A stretch of 64,000 bases of DNA from Przewalskia tangutica. Lineage: Eukaryota > Streptophyta > Magnoliopsida > Solanales > Solanaceae. The stretch lies in NCBI GenBank assembly GCA_029844215.1, contig CM056733.1:69593794-69657793 (forward strand), in the 5' to 3' direction. The translations under genes and the position numbers were made by a program. This document shows positions 48,090-59,302 of this stretch, piece by piece. The notes below the pieces were generated by a model, which was given only the letters and a program-made list of their open reading frames with translations, did no database searches and was not told the origin of the DNA. How positions within the stretch are numbered: position 1 is the first letter of the stretch; each line of letters starts with the position of its first letter.

Positions 48090-48230
48090 ATTGCCCATAT
48101 ACACCTCAATACAACCTTCTACATACTTCCCAAACCAATATACACTCGTATACAATCGCTACTGCCCGTATTTACCTCGTATACAACCTTCTACATACTT
48201 CCCAAGCCAATATACACTCATATACGACTT
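48090..48230. repeat. 72-bp direct repeat in copia leader
   Basis: Two copies of ACAACCTTCTACATACTTCC followed by CCAATATACACTCRTATAC start at 48111 and 48183. They lie in a larger tract (47830-48260) rich in ATATAC motifs. Confidence 0.75.
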
Positions 48231-48583
48231 ATACTACCTGCATATACCTCATATTTATATATCTCGAATCCCATCTCATTCTTATCTATTTTACGATAGC
48301 CCTAATAGCGTCACCCGCGACCCACACAACTTCTTCCTCTTCCGCTTTCTCAACACCCGACATCACAAATTATCAGACACATGGCCAATACCCCACTTAG
48401 TGGCCCATCCCACATCCTCAGCAATAGCTTCGGCACTAGGCCCAATCACCCAGTCCCGTTCCAGGTTAGGCCCAGCAACAATAGTGGGCACTGTCGAGGC
48501 CCACTGCCCATCAACCCAGTACAACTGAGGCACTGTCCAGCCACCAGGCTCACTACAGAGCGACCCAACAGCAACACGGTAAT

Positions 48584-48871
48584 ATGTGGTATATGGATAC
48601 TGGCGCCACGTCTCACCTCCTGAACAATTCTGGTGATCTTCCTCAACTGCACAATTTAAATACTCTTCAATCTATTATGGTCAGAAATGGTCATCGCATT
48701 TCAATACAAGGATTTGGCCACACACTAACCCCACCACCGCATCTCCACTTCTTCCTTAAAAATGTTCTGTATGCCCCTCACATTAACAATAACCTAATCT
48801 CTGTCAGAAAATTTGCCACTGATAATGTAGTATCCATTAATTTTGACCCGAATTGGAATGCGACCATGTGA
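48584..48871 (+). pseudogene. Copia protease / pre-integrase remnant
   Basis: WYMDTGATSHL (aspartic protease active site DTGA) at the start, then ISIQGFGHT and LKNVLYAPHINNNLISVRK, the pre-integrase sequence. Integrase core motifs do not follow, as the sequence jumps to RT by 48950. Confidence 0.85.
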
Positions 48872-48929
48872 GATGAGTTTAATGCGCTCACTTCACAACA
48901 CAATTGGGATCTTGTTCCGCGACCTGATG

Positions 48930-49745
48930 AGGTGAATGTAATCCATTATATGTGGCTATTTCATCATAAGTTAAGAGATAATGGTGCTCTTGAACGTTTC
49001 AAGGCCAGACTTATTGCAAATGGCCAGGGCAGCATGGAGATATTGATTGTGGTGAGATTTTTAGCCCAGTGGTAAGCCAATTATCATCCACATAGTTATG
49101 AGCATTGCTATGGGGAAGAATTGACATGCTCACCAACTTGATGTAAATAATGCTTTCTTACATGAGGATTTGAAAGAAATTGTCTATATGCATCAACCGC
49201 CAAAATTTGTGCATCCGGAGTCCCCTTATCATGTTTGTCATCTTCGTAAGTCGCTATATGGGCTGAAACAAGCCCCCAGGGCTCGGTATGAGCGATTTGC
49301 TACATACATCATACAAATCAGTTTCGTGTGCAGCAAGAGTGATCATTCACTATTTATTTTTCATCGAGGTACTGACACAACTTACCTTTTGATATATGTG
49401 GATGATATTGTTCTGGAAACTTCTTCAGATGGCCTTAAGCACGAGATCATTGTTCTACTCAAATCCGAATTTGCTATGACTGACTTGGGTAAGTTGAGTT
49501 ATTTTTGGGGATATCAGTGACCAGATCCGCCATGCCATGTTCTTGTGTCAGCGTAAGTATGCAGAGGAGATCGTCTATAGGGCTAAAATGACAAATTGTA
49601 AGATCATGCCCACTTCTGTCGACTCTAATTCCAAACTCAGTACAGATGATGGGGATTCAGTCAGTGATCCATCTCTTTATAAGAGTCTCACAGGTGCTCT
49701 TGAGTATACCTTCACTCGGCCAGATATTACATATGCGGTTTAGCA
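48930..49745 (+). pseudogene. Copia reverse transcriptase remnant
   Basis: RT blocks FKARLIANGQG (about 49000), QPPKFVHPESPYHVCHLRKS and YVDDIV at 49395-49412, then TRPDITYAV near 49743. TGA and TAG interruptions at 49518-49520 and 49741-49743 and a missing stretch before 49140 break the frame. Confidence 0.87.
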
Positions 49746-49787
49746 AGTGTGCTTGTTCACACATGCCCCTAGGAAGCCTACTTTACA

Positions 49788-50353
49788 ATGCTTAAGCGTA
49801 TCATTCAGAACGTTAAGGGCACACTTGACTACGGACTTCATTTATATCCCTCAACACCGACTAGATTGCTCTCATACACAAATAGAGATTGGGTAGGCTG
49901 TCCGGACACCCGTCACTCAACATCGGCTATTGTCTATTTTTGGGGGATAATATCATATCATGGTCTTCCAAACGACAAGACACAGTTTCCCATTCGAGTG
50001 CAGAAGCAGAATATCAAAGCGTTGAGAACGTTGTTGCCGAGCTATGTTGGTTCCGAAATCTCCTTCTTGAGCTTCATTGTCCTATACGTAAGGCATCTTT
50101 AGTTTACTATGATAACATATCTGTTGTCTACTTATCTCATAACCCGGTTCAGCATCAACAAACCAAGCATATTGAGATGGATATTCACTTTGTTCGTGAG
50201 AAAGTTGCAATGAGTCACGTCAGGGTGTTGCATGTTCCTTTTTCATATCAGTATGCAAATATCTTCACAAAGGGACTTCATCGACAACCGTACCTTGACT
50301 ACAGGTTCAGTCTCAGCGTTCGGCCTCCTCCCGCTCCGACTGAGGGGGTGTGA
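49788..50353 (+). pseudogene. Copia RNase H remnant
   Basis: Frame 49889-50353 contains SSAEAEYQSVENVV (catalytic Glu), YYDNISVVYLSHNPV (catalytic Asp; YDN in place of the usual CDN) and QQTKHIEMDIHFVREKV, ending just before the polypurine tract. The first catalytic Asp region is in a different frame (near 49880). Confidence 0.87.
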
Positions 50354-50628
50354 TAGTGAATATATTCCATATATATTCACAATATATTCTGTAATTATTA
50401 TTTAGTGTAATTAAGGTAAAATATAGATCCCAATTCTACTAGGATATAATTGTATACTCTATATATATCACATTAATAATAAATCTTCAGGAAGGAGATT
50501 TACACTATTTTACACTAAATATGTAAATTCTTTAAAAAAAACTTAAAAATTATATATTCAAATTCGCACTCAAACTAATTTTTTTTACTCATTCGAATCG
50601 TGTCACATAACTTGTGATGAAGAGAATA

Positions 50629-51031
50629 GTATAACTTTATATTTGAAAATATTTTAACTTTAAACTTTATATTTTTGAAAATATCATATTTAGTAAGACA
50701 ACAAATTATAAGTATTCTTCTTAATAAATTTATGGTCGGACAGTGAGATTTGGTGACTTAATCCTTAACAATTACAAGTCTTATCGAGGAACAAGCCATT
50801 GTAGACCACTCTGGAAAGTAGAGTACTATTTAGACTACTTGAATAAAGTAGTATGTGGACTGATATTGTTAAATATACACACAATATACACGATATATAC
50901 GTGTATATTGTGTCTCGAATTAGTGTATATTACCGAATATAAGTCACCGTTTTATGTAATAATTAGTGTATCATGATTGTAATTTGTATTGTATTTTTAC
51001 CATAATTATAGGAGTCTTGTACAACTAGGAT
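50629..51031. other. Spacer with TATA-rich sequence
   Basis: AT-rich, includes ATATACACGATATATACGTG near 50885. It may contain the upstream part of the LTR that ends at 51136, but no TG terminus with a match could be fixed. Confidence 0.35.
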
Positions 51032-52680
51032 AGAGTTTTGGTATTAGAATAGGAATATGATTTTACTATAATGGAAATTGTAAATGGTATATATTCTCTT
51101 TCATTAGTGAAAATAATCAAGAGATTATTTCTTTCATGGTATCACAATTCTAGGTTATTTTTCTCTCTTGCATCCGCCGAGATCTGCCATCGGATTCCGA
51201 GAGTTTGTCCTCGGTTTTCGTGATATTTTCCCCAACCTAAAATATTTTCTTCCAAATCCCTCAACCAGATAGTGTTCTACAATTATGTCTACATCAAAGA
51301 ACACATTTCATCCGACCATTACAGTTTCTAACATCAAGAATCACATCCCTCTTGTTCTTGAAATAAAAAACGTCAAATATGCGACGTGGGCCGAACTATT
51401 CAAAATTAACGCGCGCTCGCATCAAGTCATCCATCACATAATCCCCGCGGCTCATGAGGATAAGGAAGTGCCAAAACGCGAGGATGATCCTAAGTTGTGG
51501 ACGACTCTTGATGTCACCGTCCTTCAATGGATTTACTCCACTATCTATACCGACCTGTTGCAAATGATTATCGAGCCGGACGCTACGGCAATAGCTTCTT
51601 GGGATAGGCTGCGTGACATATTTGAAGATAATCAGAACTCCAGGGCTGTTACACTTGAGCAGAATTTTCTCACGTCAACATGGAAAATTTCCCGAACGTT
51701 TCAGCTTATTGCAAAAGGTTGAAAGAATTGACGGAACAACACCGCAATATTGGTGCACCCGTGAGTGACGATCGTCTTGTTTTACAAATAGTTGTCGACC
51801 TCTCCGAGGCGTATAGTGACGTTGGAACTATCTTTCATCAAAGTAATCCTCTCCCGAAGTTTTATCAATCCTGCTCCATCCTTACCTTGGAAGAAGTCGG
51901 CTTGGCTAAAAAGGTGGCTACGAGTGCTAGTCCCATGGCCATGATGGCGTCCTCCCATACTTCTCTGAATTTTGGTGATCATTCGAACCAAAACCGGTCA
52001 CAAAGGGTCGACAAAAATAATCGGGAAAATAATGCAAAACATCGAGGGGGCAAACACGGCGGTTTCGGTTGTGGTAATGGTGGACCCCCTCCCGGATACA
52101 GTAGGCCACCGACCCACTGGTCTCAGCCTTGGGCCCCTTGGTCGTGGTGGGAACAGTGGACAGTGGCCTTACGAACCATATCCAGTGTTCGTCCCAGCCA
52201 CTGGCAAGTGGTCTTCCTAACAACCTCATTGGCCTAATGTCCACTAGGTCAGTGGTTCCCGAAGCAGTCACGGGGCAGGGCAGAATGCAGGTGTAAGTGG
52301 GCCCCGACTTTCGCAAGCCAATCACACAGCGGGCCCCACCCGACCGACATTGAAGCCGCTATGCACACACTTTGGTATAATGCCACCGGACCCAAATTGG
52401 TACATGGACATTAGAGCCATTATCCACATGATGTCCCACCAAGGTACTCTCTCGTATTATTTCAATTTGAGGAGTAATCGTGGTATAATTTTTGATAATG
52501 GTAATTCAATTTCGATTCGTGGTTATGGTCATAAAACTTTGACACCCCCATCCACCTCTTATCTTGAAAAATAGCCTTCATGCCCCTAAATTGATTAAAA
52601 ATTTGGTGTCCGTCCGTAAATTCACCACTGATAATTCTGTTTCTGTTGAATTTGATCTATTTGGGTTTTCTATGAAGTAT
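51032..52680 (+). mobile_element. Copia element, 5' part only
   Basis: An LTR-like sequence ends at 51136 (CTTTCA) and is followed by primer site TGGTATCACAAT. A gag frame (51285-51722, 51680-52237) and a protease start (52350-52574) follow. Homology stops near 52680 and no 3' LTR, RT or RNase H is seen, so the copy is truncated. The start of the LTR is uncertain. Confidence 0.75.
51285..52237 (+). pseudogene. Copia gag remnant
   Basis: ATG at 51285, then NIKNHIPLVLEIKNVKYATW, ARSHQVIHHI and the DPKLWTTLDVTVLQWIYSTI region of plant copia gag (UBN2 type). A frameshift near 51700 moves to a second frame (MENFPNVSAYCKRLKELTEQ) reaching 52237 with a glycine-rich C-terminus. No CCHC knuckle is intact. 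The protease site after it reads DIRA in place of DTGA. Confidence 0.85.
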
Positions 52681-52956
52681 TTTAAGACGAGTATGCAAGT
52701 AATAAAATTAGTGAACAAGTGTAAAAAAAAGTAAGGAAAGAAGGTTATTTATAATCATGAGTAAAGAGCAAGTTTCAGACCATGAATGAAAATTAACTAC
52801 GATGATACACACACTTCAGATGCGATAATATTATCCATAAAGTGTTTACGATTGAGATACTACAAATGTGAGAGTTTTTAGTACACCAGCTAGTAAACAA
52901 AGCGAAGTCGACGTTAGAATCATTCATCCATAAGCAGGCTTGACTAATGTGAGGAC
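52681..52956. other. Short unassigned spacer between elements
   Basis: AT-rich DNA between the truncated copia element and the Athila LTR. Nothing recognised. Confidence 0.4.
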
Positions 52957-54190
52957 TGTTAGCGATTTTCCACACGCTTAACGAAAGTGTACGTATCGTT
53001 ACAAGTAATATAGTCTTGGTAAGACCCAATATCGTCCTCAGGGACTGGTGTTCAATTACCAAACATCTATCCTACGTTATCTATTTGACTATCGATATTT
53101 TGTTTTGGTTTTATCTATAAACAACTGAAGTAATTACAGAAGTTAACTAAGATACTTTATTTGAATCAGTTATGGTGGAAATAGGGCTTCCAATCTCCTC
53201 AACTATACACTCGCTTTAATCCTTAATGCAACAATAAAAGTTCTTCTTCTATGTTAAGATATCAGGTTGACTAGACTGTTTTATATTCCGGTTAGGATAC
53301 ATAGACACTCAACCCCAGTGTAAAAATCTTCTATATTTCTATAATAGATTTTACCACATAGGAGGATTAAGAACAATAACCTATAAAACTACACAAGTAT
53401 CGGGGTACTTTCGTCCACGATTTTAACCTATGTTTATTCAATTATAGCATATCCAAATCTCCCCTCTCGGATCTCGATTCAAAATCATATACGTGATGAT
53501 AACTAGTGATCAATTAATTATCAAACAATCAAACCAAATATTGAATAAATCTTAACTATATGAAGAAGAAACCAAAATACTGCATTAATTCATAAAGACA
53601 AGGTTCAAGTGATTCGAAAGGAAAACCCTAATTAAAAGTTTAGCTCCTAGCCATAGATATGCTAAGAACCAAATTAATATCCAACATAAACTGAATCAAA
53701 ATAAAGCAAAGAAAAGAAAATACTTTTGAACAAGTCTCCAATCTTGTGGCCTCCAAGAAACTAGGTTGTGTTGTCAAGAAAGAATTGTGGAACCCTTAAA
53801 AAATCTGTCCAAAGGGCCTTTTATAAGCTCCAAAAAACGTGTGCCCTGAAAATCCCTGCCCTTGGCCAATTCCCATGCGGATTTGGACTGTTTCCGCTTC
53901 GGCGCCGCGGCGACGTAACTACTGTAGCCTCTCAGAACTTTGGGCACCGTGTCCCTGCATTCCTGCGCCACAGCGCTGCTTCGCCTTTGTCCGGATTTCC
54001 AGCTTTCGTCAATTTTGGCTCGGGAAACTCCTTTTCTGCCCACTTTTTGTTTTTTTCGCCACTTTACCTTTTTAAACCAATGTGACTCAAAAGGAAGAAA
54101 AACTACCCTAACACGACACATATTTGAGTGAAAATTGGCAAAATACTAACTAAAAATGACTCTAAAAGTGCATATAAAATATGTCTAACA
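52957..54190 (-). repeat. Athila 3' LTR
   Basis: About 1234 bp. On the plus strand it starts TGTTAGCGATTTTCCACACG and ends ATGTCTAACA. AACACCTCCAAACTT next to it is the minus-strand polypurine tract (AAGTTTGGAGGTGTT). Contains the GC-rich GGCGCCGCGGCGACG block near 53900. Confidence 0.8.
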
Positions 54191-55669
54191 AACACCTCCA
54201 AACTTAACCTTCCCTCGCCCTCGAGTAAAAATCAAAACAGAATCAAAGACACAAAAGAAAAGAAAAGAAAATAAAATACTCAAAGACTCTGATCACTTGT
54301 TGCACAAATGTCACTAGAAAAACATGAGTGTTAGTTGGGATAATATGCAGGAACAGATATAGCATGAATTTTTAGCACTCTAAAACTTTCAAGTCAGAAA
54401 TTTTGCAAATTCATTTCAATCATGCTCAATGGAAGTAAGAATACCTAACCTATGCATGTTAATTTCAAAATTCTATGGCCTGTTTACTTGCTATTCTCCA
54501 CTAATCATAGACATACATACTAGAGATCTTCAAGACTTTTCAGGGTTGTAATGTAGGCTTAGCCTAAAATAGGCATTTAGACTCAATTTACGTACCATAA
54601 GCTATTTTCATTAAACTCTTTTTCCTTCTATTTTTTTCTGTTTTATTTCCTTTTTTATCTCATACCTATTTTTCTCTCTTTTGTTTTGAGAGAATGAGAT
54701 ACATTATAAATAACAGGTACCCCCAAACTTAGGCTTTTGCATATTTTTTATTGGGGTGCAAAAAATTTTCACTCTCTTTTTGTTTCTTTTTCAACACTTT
54801 TTATTCCAAGAATCTTCAATTTTCACTTATGGCACAAACATGAAATCATAGGGTGTCAAAGAAAGATCTTATTTAGGCTCAAAGGGGCTGACTAGTGATA
54901 CATTTTATTGTCAGGGATAGACAGTGAATGGTAAGAAGGGCTAACAAAGAAATGCCTGAGTCATCTCCCTAACATGTACATCCTAACTATTTTGCCTCAA
55001 TAACAAGCAAGCAGACACATATACTTTATCATTAACAACGCATAAATTAAGCATGGATACCCTAAATAATTTGATTTCATGAATTCTTGGCATATCTAAC
55101 TTAAGCGTTCAAATTTTTGCTTCTAATTCCATTACATCATCCCACTTACTTCATTAGGCGTTTCAAGTAACTACAACATGCATGATCATTTTTTTTTTGA
55201 CTCATATAAAACATAAAAATATCATATAGACACAAAAAGACACAAAATAAACAACCAAAATAAACTAAGAACTACCCCAAACTTAAATCACACATTGTTC
55301 CTAATGTGTACAAGACTCAAAATAAAAAGACGGGACGACTTACAGACTTTACGATTTAAAATGGTGGTGGTGGCGTTGGCATGGCAGACAATTTCAGATA
55401 GGCGCCGCGACCCTGTATTTTGGCGCCGTGGCGCCCAAACTCCTGCAGGTTCTCTGGTCTTTCGGCGCTGCGACACTACAATTTGGCGCACGACGCCATT
55501 TTTTCTGCAACTCCCTTTTCTTTACCCTTCTGCTTCTAGTCCATGATCTGCCTGGGATTACAAGATTGTGAGTCCGTTCAAGAGAAAAATTAACAAAATT
55601 TCTAAAGTGTTGGTTTGCATCCCAACAAGCGATGTCTTTAACGTCTTGTAGCCGGACACAGGCCCCTAT
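54191..55669. other. Athila 3' spacer between pol and LTR
   Basis: About 1.5 kb without recognisable genes, as is usual for Athila elements (the position where some carry an env-like frame). A GC-rich block at 55390-55500 carries GGCGCCGCGAC and GGCGCCGTGGCGCC, similar in character to 53886-53960 inside the LTR. Confidence 0.6.
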
Positions 55670-56134
55670 TTACATTGGATTGAGATGGATCACATAGCTC
55701 ATATGTTTCATGTCATTTATCAAGTAAGGTTTCAATCTCTGTCCGTTCACTTTGAATGAGGCTCCCTCTCTTCCTCTTACTTCAACTGTACCATAGGGGA
55801 ATACTCTTTCAACAGTGAAAGGGCCTGACCATCGAGATTTAAGCTTTCCTGGAAAGAGTCGCAACCTAGATTTGAATAAAAGCACTTGTTGTCCTGATTG
55901 GAAGTCTTTTGGGATCAATTTCTTATCATGCCATGCCTTGGTTCTTTCCTTGTAGATATTTGCATTCTCATAGGCGTTGTATCTAAATTCATCTAACTCA
56001 CTCAACTGTAGCAGCCTCTTATGCCCTGCTGCCTTGGCATCCATGTTCAGCTTCTTCATTGCCCAATAAGCCATGTGTTCCAACTCCACTGGCAGATGAC
56101 ATGTTTTCCCAATGACTAACCGATATGGTGACAT
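55670..56134 (-). pseudogene. Athila integrase C-terminal part
   Basis: Minus-strand 154-codon run: MSPYRLVIGKTCHLPVELEH, then LDEFRYNAYENANIYKERTK and the SH3-like DNA-binding end FKSRLRLFPGKLKSRWSGPF. These are Athila integrase signatures. It lacks a chromodomain. Continues from 56239-56595 after a frame break. Confidence 0.9.
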
Positions 56135-56238
56135 TCCAATGGGAGTTTTGAACGCCGTTCTATACGCTCAGAGTGCGTCATCCAACTTGATAGACCAATT
56201 ATTCCTTGAGCCATCCACTGTCTTTTCCAGTATGCTTT

Positions 56239-56595
56239 TCACTTCCCTGTTAGAAATTTCGGCCTGCCCATTTGCACCCATTTTCCTGAGGATGGTAGGG
56301 AAATATGGTAGGGCAATATGGTACGGTGGTAGACTCCATAGCGGGAAAGTAGCGTATCAAGCTGCTTGTTGTAAAAGTGGCTTCCTTCATCGCTGATGAT
56401 AGCTCTGGGAGTACCAAACCTGGTGAATATGTTCTTCTGGAGGAATTTTTGGATATTCTTACTGTCATTCTCTTTGGTGGCTACTGCTTCTACCCATTTG
56501 GACACATAATCCAATGCAAGAAGGATGTATTGATTCCCAAAGGACGACGAGAATAGGCCCATGAAGTCGATTCCCCAAACATTAAACAGCTCCAC
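56239..56595 (-). pseudogene. Athila integrase core remnant
   Basis: Minus-strand core: VWGIDFMGLF (first catalytic Asp), YVSKWVEAVATKENDS, and FGTPRAIISDEGSHF (second Asp), then RYGVYHRTILPYH. The Glu of the DDE triad (HPQENG-type) appears in a shifted frame near 56290. The zinc-binding HHCC region lies at about 56640-56690 and is damaged. Confidence 0.88.
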
Positions 56596-56765
56596 TTCTA
56601 AGATCCATTCAAGGGCATTTCATTTCGCCTTGATATGTTCCCAGTTCATTGACAACGATCACAACCCTTCACAAAGGTGTTGGCATCTTTGAATAGAGAT
56701 GGCCAGTAAAACCCACTCTGCAGTACTTTAGCAGCTGTTCGTGATGCTCCAAAGTGCCCACCGCA

Positions 56766-58001
56766 TTATAAGGTGTGACAATGAGTGATAATCTGGTGCA
56801 TCCCATTTTCTGGTATGTAACGCCTAATGACTTGGTCGGCGCAATACTTGTAGAGAATCGTCTCCTCCCAGTAGTAGTGTTTTACCTCTGAATAAAACCT
56901 TTTCACTTGCTGTCTTGTCAATCCTGGGGGTACTACCTTGGCTGCAAGAAAATTAACAAAATCAGCGTACCAAGGTAAATTAAAACCAGTGCTTACCTGA
57001 AACAATTGCTCATTTGGGAAGTAATCATTTATCTGCACATCCTTAGTGTTCTGGCTCTCCTTGTTTTCAAGCCTTGATAGGTGATCAACAACCAAGTTCT
57101 CTGTTCCCTTCTTATCACGGATTTCCATGTCGAATTCTTGTAATAACAGCATCCATCGGATAAGATGGGATTTTGCATCCTTCTTTGTCATCAAGTACTT
57201 TATAGCAGAGTGGTCAATGTATACTATCACCTTATTCCCAATCAGGTATGGCCTGAACTTCTCAAATGCGTATACTATCGCTAACAGCTCTTTCTCTGTT
57301 GTGGCATAATTCAATTGTGCATCATTAAGAGTTTTGCTAGCATAGTAGATGGATCTGAATACCTTATCAACTCTCTGCCCAAGAATTGATCCCACTGCAT
57401 AATCACTTGCATCACACATTAGTTCAAATGGGAGCTTCCAGTTCGGCGCAATGACTATAGGTGCTGAAATTAGCCTCTCCTTGAGTGTCTGGAAAACGGT
57501 CATGCATTCCTTATTAAATTCAATCACTGAAATCTTTGCTCTGTCCACCTCAATGCCTTGGCTGGATATTTTGTGGCCAAGAACAATACATTCCTTTACC
57601 ATAAAATGACACTTCTCCCAGTTTAGCACGAGGTTGGACTCTTCGCACCGTTGCAACACTGCGTTCAAATGCTTCAAACACTCATCAAAAGAAGACCCAA
57701 AAACCGAAAAGTCGTCCATGAAAATATCTATGGTCCTCTCCACCATGTCAGAGAAGATTTCCATCATGCACCGCTGAAATGTAGCAGGTGCATGACAGAG
57801 CCCGAATGACATTCTTCTGAAAGCGAACGTACCAAAGGGGCAGGTGAATGTCGTCTTTTCCTTATCTTCTGGTGATATGGCAATCTGATGATACCCTGAG
57901 TAACCATTGAGGAAGCAATAATAGTTGTGCCCTGCGAGCCTGTCCAGAATCTGATCTAGAAAGGGCAATGGAAAGTGGTCTTTTCTTGTTGCCTTGTTCA
58001 A
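56766..58001 (-). pseudogene. Athila reverse transcriptase and RNase H
   Basis: The longest open retroelement frame, 411 codons. RT: KDHFPLPFLDQILDRLAGHN, FRRMSFGLCHAPATFQRCMM and the catalytic FMDD at 57722-57711. RNase H: CDASDYAVGSILGQR, YATTEKELLAIVYAFEKFRP and IYIDHSAIKYL-like region with the third catalytic Asp. It ends at the pre-integrase region. The frame is open, but flanking gag, protease and integrase are broken. Confidence 0.92.
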
Positions 58002-58117
58002 CTTGCGGTAGTCAATGCAAATCCTCCATCATGTAACTGTTCTAGATGGAATGAACTCATTCTTTTCATTGGTCACCACAGTCATACCACCCTTCTTGGG
58101 CACCACTTGTACAAGAC

Positions 58118-59302
58118 TCACCATGCACTGTCAGAGATAGGATAAATTACCACAGCATCAAGCAATTTCATGATCTCTTTTCTCATCACCTCCTTCATGT
58201 TTGAATTCAGTCTCCTCTGTGCCTCAATGAAGGATCTGCTCTCATCTTCTAGACGAATCTTATGCATCACTGTTGAAGGACTTATCCCTCTTATGTCCGC
58301 CAATGTCCACCCAATAGCACGCTTGTGAGCCCTCAATACTCTCAGCAGCTTCTCAACCTCCACTGTGGATAGATGACATAAAACGATTACAAGTAAGGAT
58401 TGGTTCTCACCTAGATATCGATACTGCAAATGATCTGGCAGAGTCTTCAACTCTAGTTCTGGAGCTTTCTCTGTGGATGGCACTGGTCTCTCTGGCATGG
58501 TTCCTAGCTCTTCATATTTCTTTTTATAGCATGGCTCAAGGGAATCCAACCAACTCGCATACTCCATCAATTTCGCGTCATCCACATTACCCCCAACCCC
58601 TTGTGTCAGCACTGCTTCAAGAGCATCTGCACTCCTGAACTCGCTTTCAGAAACTGCTTCTTCAATCATATCAATAGCATAATAGTTATCACTTTCCTTT
58701 GGGAAGGTTGCTACCCGGAATACATTGAAAATCACCTCTTCTTCCTGAACACGAAGTCTCAGCTCACCTTTTTGAACATCAATGAGTGACTGTCCTGTGG
58801 CTAGGAATGGCCTACCAAGGATAATGGAAATCAGTTCATCTTCTTCCATGTCTAAGATGATGAAATCAGCAAGAAAGATACACTTGTCCACCTTAACCAA
58901 CACATCTTCGATGATTCCTCTAGGGTGGACGATTGAGCGATCGGCTAGCTGTAAGGTGATGTTTGTAGGTCGTACTTCCCCCATTCCAAGTTTGCAAAAC
59001 ACCGAACAGGGCATCAGATTTATACCTTCCTCCAAATCACACAAGGCCTTCTGGCATTCAAACTTCCCTATAGTGCAAGGGATGGTGAAGCTCCCCAGAT
59101 CTTTCAACTTTTGAGATAACTTCCTCTGTAGGATGACACTGCATTCCTCAGTCAACACCATTGTTTTATAGTCATCTAACCTCCTATTTTTACTGAGAAT
59201 CTCTTTCATGAACTTTACATAACTCGGCATCTTCTCTAGAGCCTCAGCAAATGGAATGTTGATTTGCAGTTGTTTGAAGATTTCCAGAAATTTAGAAAAT
59301 TG
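58118..59302 (-). pseudogene. Athila gag/protease to RT N-terminus
   Basis: Minus-strand frame with INIPFAEALEKMPSYVKFMK, then the protease-like region FECQKALCDLEEGINLMPCS (an acidic DLGASI-type site altered to DLEEGI), RPTNITLQLADRSIVHPRGI and ISIILGRPFLATG, and finally the connection to RT. The upstream 60 nt beyond 59302 belong to the inserted gypsy LTR and should not be counted as gag. Separated from RT by a break at about 58118-58001. Confidence 0.87.

Larger units (their letters stand above)
47588..50514 (+). mobile_element. Copia element, decayed and internally deleted
   Basis: LTRs 47588-47748 and 50351-50514 with a 5-bp duplication CTAAA (47583-47587 and 50515-50519). The primer site at 47749 is TGGTATGAGAAGCC. 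GAGGGGGTG precedes the 3' LTR. The interior has an ATATACA-rich leader (47830-48260), protease (48580-48870), an RT part and RNase H. Most of gag and integrase is deleted. The total of 2.9 kb is little more than half the usual length. Confidence 0.9.
47443..50628. mobile_element. Stowaway-like MITE split by copia
   Basis: Left end CTCTCTCTATCTCAATTTAT and right end ATAACTTGTGATGAAGAG pair as degraded inverted repeats. The interior order (GAATCGTGTCACATAA near the right end, TTTTTATATAGTTTCTAAAT at the insertion site) fits the same family as 221-440. About 254 bp without the copia insertion at 47588-50514. Confidence 0.65.
52957..59302 (-). mobile_element. Athila-type gypsy element, truncated
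   Basis: Minus-strand Ty3/gypsy element: 3' LTR (54190-52957), then 3' spacer, integrase, RNase H, RT and part of protease/gag up to 59302, where another gypsy LTR interrupts it. Polymerase motifs are of the Athila lineage. The 5' part would lie beyond the inserted element, outside the window. Coding frames carry several breaks. Confidence 0.88.

Noticed and set aside
48081..48528. Tyr/Pro/Ser-rich frames of 72 and 145 codons
   Set aside because: They come from the ATATAC-rich copia leader and lead into gag remnants. No domain.
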